This document shows, one piece after another, positions 7,945 to 11,132 of a stretch of DNA of 11,132 nucleotides. Each line of letters opens with the position of its first letter. The first letter of the stretch is position 1. The translations under genes and the position numbers were made by a program. The notes beneath the pieces are model-generated. The model did not search any database and was not told the DNA's origin. It was given only the letters and a program-made list of their open reading frames with translations. This DNA comes from a bacterium. GTDB lineage: Bacteria; UBA9089; CG2-30-40-21; SBAY01. Location of the stretch: NCBI GenBank assembly GCA_040757115.1, contig JBFLYA010000030.1:1-11132 (forward strand), written 5' to 3'.

Positions 7945-8117
7945 TTAGAAATAAAAGGATAATTGATTAAACAGATTACATTTTTTATTGTAAGCGGATT
8001 AAACGGATTGAGCGGATTTTTTTTATTTCTTTTTCCGCTAAATCCGTTAAATCCGCTTACTAAATCCACCCGCTTACTATTAAAAATCTGCTTCCTTAAT
8101 TTTCTACCTGCACAGGT
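7935..8117. mobile_element. MITE-like palindromic element that truncates intI (gcggatt hairpin, copy 2)
   Basis: The 183-bp AT-rich, non-coding stretch is bounded by perfect 9-bp inverted repeats ACCTGTGCA (7935-7943) and TGCACAGGT (8109-8117). These extend to about 20 of 25 matching positions. Inside is a long hairpin with arms 7990-8016 (beginning GTAAGCGGATTAAACGG) and 8034-8060 (ending AAATCCGCTTAC), matching at 25 of 27 positions around a T-rich loop. The same arm sequence occurs at 2476-2547. Length, terminal inverted repeats and absence of coding capacity are MITE-like, but no clear target-site duplication was seen. IntI homology stops within three bases of the left end. Confidence 0.6.
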
Positions 8118-8128
8118 CGAAAAAATTT

Positions 8129-8174
8129 ATAATGCAGTAAAATAAAAACCGCTAATAGGCAGTATAATCTAAGG
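8129..8174. repeat. attI-associated direct repeat, upstream copy
   Basis: This 46-nt sequence (starting ATAATGCAGTAA, ending GCAGTATAATCTAAGG) recurs at 8266-8310 with one gap and a few mismatches. It contains two GCAGTA words in the same orientation, the kind of short repeated box that integrases bind in attI. Unlike the downstream copy it is followed by ATGTTA, not by a cassette. Confidence 0.75.
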
Positions 8175-8219
8175 ATGTTATTTTTCAGTATTTTCTAATT
8201 TTGATATTAAAATTTTTTC

Positions 8220-8248
8220 TTGACAGAATATTTTATTTATGCTACTCT
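8220..8248 (+). promoter_or_regulatory. Candidate cassette promoter Pc
   Basis: A perfect -35 box TTGACA (8220-8225) is followed after 17 nt by TACTCT (8243-8248), preceded by TG at the extended -10 position (8240-8241). It lies between intI and the first cassette and reads towards the cassettes, where integron Pc promoters are found. The -10 hexamer matches only half the consensus, so this is a motif-based call. Confidence 0.5.
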
Positions 8249-8265
8249 ATAAATAACCCAACTTA

Positions 8266-8316
8266 ATAATGCAGTAATATAAAACTGCTAATAGGCAGTA
8301 TAATCTAAGGTTAAGC
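8266..8316 (+). other. attI: Putative attI recombination site
   Basis: The second copy of the 45-nt repeat (8266-8310) runs directly into GTTAAGC (8310-8316), a perfect GTTRRRY core site, with the expected cleavage between G8310 and T8311. Within it GCAGT (8271-8275) and ACTGC (8284-8288) form an inverted pair, and a further GCAGTA follows at 8295-8300, resembling integrase-binding boxes. Everything to the right is cassette material, everything to the left is integron platform. The call is inferred from position and core sequence. Confidence 0.6.
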
Positions 8317-8413
8317 GGCACGCCCGGTGGGCGGGCCGCTTAACCCATGCAATGGAGCTGACAAAAATGCGGCATAACAAGTTATGCCGACATTTTTGCA
8401 GCTCATCGCGTCG
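8311..8413 (+). mobile_element. Integron cassette C1, without a gene
   Basis: A 103-bp cassette consists of a 27-bp body and an attC site. Its first bases TTAAGCGGC are perfectly complementary to GCCGCTTAA at its own R'' side, as required for a circular cassette. Bases 8310-8346 can therefore fold into a 16-bp stem with a single mismatch. There is no room for a gene. The first 16 bases are identical to those of cassette C5. Confidence 0.7.
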
Positions 8414-8419
8414 TTAGCC
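8338..8419 (+). other. attC: attC site of cassette C1
   Basis: R'' GCTTAAC (8338-8344) matches RYYYAAC. R' GTTAGCC (8413-8419) fits GTTRRRY except at one position. The outer arms ATGCAATGGAGCTG and CAGCTCATCGCG pair imperfectly. The centre is a perfect hairpin around CGGCATAAC/GTTATGCCG, flanked by AAAAATG/CATTTTT. At 82 bp it is shorter and of a different type from the other three. Confidence 0.8.
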
Positions 8420-9204
8420 CGCATATAACAAGGAGCGAGCGATTCAGACAAAATGAATACGATACAGACACTCACTCAACGAGTCCAAAAGACACAACAT
8501 GGGTTTTTGGACATTCAAAAAGCAGCAGATGAAGTAGTAGCTGGGCACGCTGCCAAAGAGAGCCTTTGCATTGTCAAGCAGCTATTCGCTTCAGAGATAT
8601 ACCAAGCACGCTCACTGGCAACCTTCATTTTGGGCCGATTGGCGGCCAACTCGAACGAAAGCCTCGATTTTCTGAAACGGCGTGTCAGCGGAGACAATGA
8701 TTGGCGTGTGCAGGAGATTCTGGCAAAAGCCTTTGACAGGTACTGTGCTGACGTTGGCTATGAACAAGCACTCCCTGTCATCAAGGAATGGTTGGCAGAT
8801 TCCCAACCTAACGTGCGACGGGCAGTCACAGAAGGGCTGAGAATATGGACAGGACGCCCTTACTTTCATGACCATCCAGAAGTTGCCATTCAGTTGTTGA
8901 GCCAGCTTCGAAACGATGAGAGTGAATATGTACGGAAGTCTGTTGGGAATGCTTTGCGTGATATAAGCAAAAAGCACAAGGAGTTAGTAAGAATCGAATT
9001 GCAGCGATGGGACATTGCAAACAAGCGCATTGAGCAAACTCACAAACTGGCAAGTAAGTTCTTGCAAAACAATGGTGCAGGCTAACCCGGCGCTGCACCT
9101 GACTGCGAGGGCTGTGCCGTAATTAGAGTTTTGTGGTATCTCAAGCTTTTATCTTGTTTACAAAGTTTGGTGGTAATCCGCCCCGCAGCAGGTGAGCTCT
9201 ATCG
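8414..9204 (+). mobile_element. Integron cassette C2 (HEAT-repeat gene)
   Basis: The 791-bp cassette runs from the cleavage point of attC1 to that of attC2. Its start TTAGCC is complementary to GGCTAA of its own R'' box. It holds one gene that fills the cassette in the usual orientation. Confidence 0.8.
8453..9085 (+). CDS. HEAT-repeat protein of the AlkD/AlkC-like DNA alkylation repair superfamily
   Basis: The 210-residue, wholly helical protein lacks a signal peptide or membrane segment. The central and C-terminal parts carry WRVQEILAKAFD (about 82-93), NVRRAVTEGLRIWTGRPYF (about 121-139) and SEYVRKSVGNALRDISK (about 159-175). These resemble the repeat signatures of AlkD/AlkC-type alkylpurine glycosylases and their uncharacterised relatives ('VRRAvsEGxRxW...RPyfk..P..ai.LL..L..D.SEYVRkSVgNxLrDisK'). 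Known members release alkylated bases such as 3- or 7-methylpurines, but many relatives lack shown activity, so repair is inferred. AAGGAG (8430-8435) lies an unusual 17 nt from the ATG, with no better start nearby. The stop codon is inside the R'' box of attC2, as is common in cassettes. GC content looks higher than in neighbouring genes, which suggests separate origin. Confidence 0.7.
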   Translation: MNTIQTLTQRVQKTQHGFLDIQKAADEVVAGHAAKESLCIVKQLFASEIYQARSLATFILGRLAANSNESLDFLKRRVSGDNDWRVQEILAKAFDRYCADVGYEQALPVIKEWLADSQPNVRRAVTEGLRIWTGRPYFHDHPEVAIQLLSQLRNDESEYVRKSVGNALRDISKKHKELVRIELQRWDIANKRIEQTHKLASKFLQNNGAG

Positions 9205-9210
9205 TTAGGC
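9080..9210 (+). other. attC: attC site of cassette C2
   Basis: R'' GGCTAAC (9080-9086, one mismatch to RYYYAAC) and R' GTTAGGC (9204-9210, perfect GTTRRRY) bound a 131-bp imperfect palindrome. Inner arms CACCTGACTGCGAGGG and CCCCGCAGCAGGTGAG pair with bulges. The AT-rich centre shares the word AGTTTTGTGG and its general layout with attC3 and attC4, so the three belong to one long attC family. Confidence 0.85.
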
Positions 9211-9274
9211 TCTATGAAAGTGCTACTCTACATAATGCTGATTATCATACAAACATACAAAACGAGAAATTAAA

Positions 9275-9541
9275 ATGGATAAATATGAAGAATTAATGAT
9301 AAAAATTCTACGAGGGACATCTGATGCTAATATCCATTTTTCAGAGCTATGTCACTTGTTGAAAAAATTTGGCTTTGATGAACGAATCAAGGGTGACCAT
9401 CATATTTTTACAAAAGATGGTATTGAAGAAATACTGAATTTGCAACCCAAAGGATCAAAGTCTAAACCGTATCAGGTAAAGCAAGTTCGTAATCTCATCC
9501 TTAAATATAAATTGAATTTGGAGGAAGAAGATGTTGGATAA
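9275..9541 (+). CDS. hicA: HicA-family toxin (mRNA interferase)
   Basis: The 88-residue protein has the double-stranded-RNA-binding-like HicA fold pattern: N-terminal helix, FSELCHLLKKFGF (22-34), then GDHHIF (40-45) containing the conserved histidine (H42/H43) of the active site. It continues with a strand and a C-terminal helix around VKQVRNLILKY. HicA toxins cut mRNA and tmRNA and so arrest growth. The gene begins at ATG 9275 after only a weak GAG-type ribosome site, in keeping with low toxin expression. It overlaps hicB by 11 nt. The leader holds TGCTACTCTA (9221-9230), the same ten bases as at the candidate Pc -10 region. Confidence 0.85.
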   Translation: MDKYEELMIKILRGTSDANIHFSELCHLLKKFGFDERIKGDHHIFTKDGIEEILNLQPKGSKSKPYQVKQVRNLILKYKLNLEEEDVG

Positions 9542-9743
9542 ATATGAAATAATTGTCTATTGGAGCGAGGAAGATGAGGCATTTATTGCTGAGGTACCTG
9601 AATTGCCGGGTTGTATGGCAGATGGCGAGACATATCAAAGAGCCATTTCAAACGCTGAGATTATTATTCAGGAGTGGATTGAGACTGCAAAAGAATTAGG
9701 GCGATTAATTCCACAACCTAAAGGTCGATTAGTATATGCCTAA
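9531..9743 (+). CDS. hicB: HicB-family antitoxin, short form
   Basis: The 70-residue protein has the partial RNase H-like HicB domain: YEIIVYWSEEDEAFIAEVPELPGC (4-27, written YEIIVYW...PELPGC), the GET-turn at about 32-34 and the AISNAEIIIQEWI helix (39-51). It binds HicA and blocks its active site. No C-terminal HTH or ribbon-helix-helix DNA-binding domain is present, so it may not autoregulate as longer HicB proteins do. GGAGG at 9520-9524, six bases before the ATG and inside hicA, is a strong ribosome site that favours antitoxin excess. The stop TAA is part of the R'' box of attC3. Confidence 0.88.
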   Translation: MLDKYEIIVYWSEEDEAFIAEVPELPGCMADGETYQRAISNAEIIIQEWIETAKELGRLIPQPKGRLVYA

Positions 9744-9869
9744 CAATTCGTTACAGTTGACGGCGGGGGACTGTGCCGTGGTCAAAGTTTTGTGGTCTCT
9801 CAAAGTTTTATCTTGCTATCAAACTTTTGTGGTAATTCTCCCCGCCGCACCTGAACTTTATCGTTAGAA
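9738..9869 (+). other. attC: attC site of cassette C3
   Basis: R'' GCCTAAC (9738-9744) matches RYYYAAC. R' GTTAGAA (9863-9869) fits GTTRRRY apart from the last base. Arms around GACGGCGGGG (9759-9768) and CCCCGCCGCACC (9840-9851) pair strongly. From 9754 to 9866 the sequence is identical to attC4 except at one of 113 positions. Length 132 bp, similar to the long VCR-type sites of Vibrio superintegrons. Confidence 0.88.
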
Positions 9870-10105
9870 AACATACAGAGGAACATCCAAGATTGACAAA
9901 GTATCCAATCTGATGAATGGACGGGAGAAAAAACATAAAGGTCTCTACCGGGGTTCAATCCTTGAAAACTGAATAGTTCTTATAAGTTTACTGAAATGAG
10001 ATAGTTGGGCAGGATAGAAGAAAGAAAGAGAAAAAACGGCGAAGAAGTGAAAAAATCGGTGAAGGATAAGAGCCGCTAACAAAAATATTGGGAGGTTGAT
10101 TTCAA

Positions 10106-10345
10106 ATGGTTCAGGTTAGTGTAGATGAAATAAAACAAGATATATCGGTTTATCTTCCGTGTGTAGAAGTTGGAGAGACAGTTGTTATTATGAAGGAAGG
10201 TAAACCTCTGGCAGAATTCAAACCTGTTACTTCGACTTCTAAACGGCTACGACCCTTTGGATTATGCAGTGGAGAATTTATTGTGCCAAATGACTTTGAT
10301 GCTCCATTGCCAGAAAGTATCATTCAGGAGTTTGAAGGACAATGA
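10106..10345 (+). CDS. Phd/YefM-family antitoxin
   Basis: The 79-residue protein has the family's N-terminal fold: VSVDEIKQDISVYLPCVEVGE (4-24, first strand and helices) followed by the hairpin TVVIMKEGKPLAEFKP (25-40). The N-terminus should dimerise and bind operator DNA. The C-terminal tail, with RPFGLCSGEFIVPNDFDAPLP (49-69), is the part that wraps the PIN toxin in homologous pairs. GGGAGG (10090-10095) ten bases upstream sets the start. The stop overlaps the start of the next gene as ATGA, typical for coupled antitoxin-toxin expression. The downstream partner shows it belongs to a VapBC-like system rather than a Doc or YoeB one. Confidence 0.85.
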   Translation: MVQVSVDEIKQDISVYLPCVEVGETVVIMKEGKPLAEFKPVTSTSKRLRPFGLCSGEFIVPNDFDAPLPESIIQEFEGQ

Positions 10346-10740
10346 AACTACTTTTGGATACCCATATCTTTCTCTGGTTCATTAGCGGGGACAAACGATT
10401 ACCAGAAGGTATGCGAGATACCATTCGTGATCCTAATAACGAAGTCTACTTGAGTGTTGTGTCGCTATGGGAAGCGATCGTTAAATACCAGATAGGTAAA
10501 CTTTCCTTGCCTCAACCACCAAATGTCTATTTACCAATCCAACGCCAAAAACACCAAATAGATAGTTTATCTCTGGATGAAGCCAGTGTGTCTCAACTTG
10601 CTAATCTTGCTAAAATTCACCATGACCCATTTGATCGTATGCTGATTTGTCAAGCAATGGAACACGGTTTAACAATTGTTAGAGTAGATGATACCATTTG
10701 TAATTATTCTGTTTCTGTTCTAAACCGCATCTTAAAGTAG
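10342..10740 (+). CDS. vapC: VapC-like PIN-domain toxin RNase
   Basis: The 132-residue PIN-domain protein starts MKLLLDTHIFLWF, with D6 as the first metal ligand. It has E44 in SLWEAIVKYQIGKL, D95 and D98 in HHDPFDRMLICQA, and D116/D117 near the end in TIVRVDD. All acidic residues of the four-carboxylate site are therefore in place. Such toxins cleave tRNA or rRNA in a Mg-dependent manner, but the target here is unknown. The subgroup with DTHxxLW and HHDPFDR motifs is habitually paired with Phd/YefM-type antitoxins, as seen here. It has no ribosome site of its own beyond the 4-nt overlap, so translation is coupled. Length is normal and nothing suggests damage. Confidence 0.9.
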   Translation: MKLLLDTHIFLWFISGDKRLPEGMRDTIRDPNNEVYLSVVSLWEAIVKYQIGKLSLPQPPNVYLPIQRQKHQIDSLSLDEASVSQLANLAKIHHDPFDRMLICQAMEHGLTIVRVDDTICNYSVSVLNRILK

Positions 10741-10775
10741 ACTTAAATCTGATTTTGATGATGTTTTGCTTATGA

Positions 10776-10813
10776 ATTTGGGTGTTATCTGGTTTCTGGA
10801 TAACATCCCAAAT
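10776..10813 (+). other. Hairpin downstream of vapC
   Basis: ATTTGGGTGTTATC (10776-10789) pairs with GATAACATCCCAAAT (10799-10813) with a single bulged A and a 9-nt loop. It lies 36 nt after the vapC stop and could end or protect the toxin mRNA. It is not followed by a U tract, so I do not call it an intrinsic terminator. Confidence 0.5.
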
Positions 10814-10903
10814 GGGGAGATATGAAGGGCAAACCATGAATGTGGAATGCACAATAATTCGGTGAGGCAGAGGAAAAGGAAAAGACAGCGAATCAAAGCT
10901 TTT

Positions 10904-11035
10904 GTCTAACCCTGCATTGCAGTTGACGGCGGGGGACTCTGCCGTGGTCAAAGTTTTGTGGTCTCTCAAAGTTTTATCTTGCTATCAAACTTTTGTGGTA
11001 ATTCTCCCCGCCGCACCTGAACTTTATCGTTAAGC
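10904..11035 (+). other. attC: attC site of cassette C4
   Basis: R'' GTCTAAC (10904-10910) and R' GTTAAGC (11029-11035) both fit their consensus perfectly. The 113-bp interior (10920-11032) differs from attC3 at a single base (ACTCTGCC instead of ACTGTGCC). Cleavage is expected between G11029 and T11030. Confidence 0.88.
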
Positions 11036-11057
11036 GGCACGCCCGAGGAGGGAGCAG

Positions 11058-11120
11058 ATGAAAAAAATAGAAGAGATTGAGCAGATATTAAAAGATAAGG
11101 TAGGGAGTAGGGTCGGGTAG
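11058..11120 (+). pseudogene. Short or interrupted first gene of C5, possible MNT nucleotidyltransferase N-terminus
   Basis: AGGAGGG at 11046-11052 sits six bases before ATG 11058. The frame reads MKKIEEIEQILKDK and then enters a GTAGGGA-type repeat (VGSRVG), where TAG stops it at 11118. The first 14 residues resemble the N-terminal helix of small nucleotidyltransferases ('..kieeI..iL'), but this is too short for a firm call. A strong ribosome site ahead of a 20-codon frame suggests a gene broken by repeat growth. A short real peptide cannot be excluded. Confidence 0.3.
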
Positions 11121-11132
11121 GGAGTAGGGTCG
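11100..11132. repeat. GTAGGG heptamer-based tandem repeat at the window edge
   Basis: A 17-nt unit made of GTAGGGA, GTAGGGT and CGG occurs twice (11100-11116, and 11117 to the edge, lacking its last base). It is therefore again built of 7-nt units. The G runs (GGGAGTAGGGTCGGGTAGGG, 11103-11122) satisfy the usual four-run G-quadruplex pattern. The array continues out of the window. Confidence 0.75.

Larger units (their letters stand above)
9205..9863 (+). mobile_element. Integron cassette C3 (hicAB)
   Basis: The 659-bp cassette starts with TTAGGC, which is perfectly complementary to GCCTAA of its R'' box at 9738-9743. It carries a complete toxin-antitoxin operon. Toxin-antitoxin cassettes are common in chromosomal integrons and are thought to stabilise long arrays. 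Confidence 0.85.
9864..11029 (+). mobile_element. Integron cassette C4 (phd-vapC type pair)
   Basis: The 1166-bp cassette starts with TTAGA, complementary to TCTAA of its own R'' box at 10904-10910. The 236 nt before the first gene hold no recognisable gene. They contain purine-rich runs and a lone TTGACA (9893-9898) without a good -10. About 160 nt between vapC and attC4 hold only a hairpin. The cassette is loosely packed compared with C2 and C3. Confidence 0.8.
11030..11132 (+). mobile_element. Start of integron cassette C5 (partial)
   Basis: The cassette begins TTAAGCGGCACGCCCG, identical to the start of C1, and continues beyond the window. A GCCGCTTAA R'' box is predicted at its far end. 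Confidence 0.6.

Noticed and set aside
8119-8260. Search on the - strand for the missing N-terminal half of the integrase beyond the MITE-like element
   Set aside because: Translations show no core-binding-domain motifs; the stretch consists of the attI-type repeat and the candidate Pc.
9893-9921. TTGACA considered as the -35 of a promoter for phd-vapC
   Set aside because: The hexamer 17 nt downstream is AATGGA, and no better -10 lies at 16-18 nt spacing.
10069-10080. GCCGCTAAC considered as another R'' box within cassette C4
   Set aside because: No matching R' or inverted arm follows, and the phd gene starts immediately after.

Overview
The window looks like accessory chromosome of an uncultured, probably anaerobic bacterium. 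It is AT-rich, carries a very large HdrA-type iron-sulfur flavoprotein, and is littered with short tandem repeats (mostly 7-nt units) and atccg/gcggatt-type hairpins. Such repeats are familiar from draft genomes of candidate phyla such as Desantisbacteria and Omnitrophota, but that placement is an impression from style and was not tested.

Left part (1-7240, all + strand). Positions 92-633 hold the wreck of an MNT-HEPN toxin-antitoxin pair: an NTase tail joined by an ATGA overlap to a HEPN gene with an internal frame-changing deletion and a one-base slip in a poly-A run. Next come a GT-C type membrane glycosyltransferase (682-2391) and, after a repeat-filled spacer, a 1536-residue HdrA-GltD-HdrA fusion (2630-7240). 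At least three surface loops or linkers of this fusion appear to have been filled in frame by heptanucleotide repeat arrays, and a fourth site is likely.

Right part (7348-11132) is a chromosomal integron. A tyrosine recombinase of the IntI family lies on the - strand. It has lost about 130 N-terminal residues exactly at the inverted repeat of a 183-bp palindromic, MITE-like element. Between it and the cassettes are a candidate Pc promoter (8220-8248) and a 45-bp sequence present twice, whose second copy ends at the first cassette junction (the inferred attI). Four complete cassettes follow on the + strand: C1 without a gene (8311-8413), C2 with an AlkD/AlkC-like HEAT protein (8414-9204), C3 with hicAB (9205-9863) and C4 with a phd-vapC pair (9864-11029). 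The start of C5 runs to the window edge. Boundaries are supported because the first bases of each of the four complete cassettes are complementary to the R'' box at its own 3' end, as expected for excised circles.

Taken together, the cassettes appear stranded. The recombinase is broken, while two addiction modules would resist loss of the array. The same class of short repeats has reached the HdrA gene, the intergenic spacers, the integrase and the first gene of C5.
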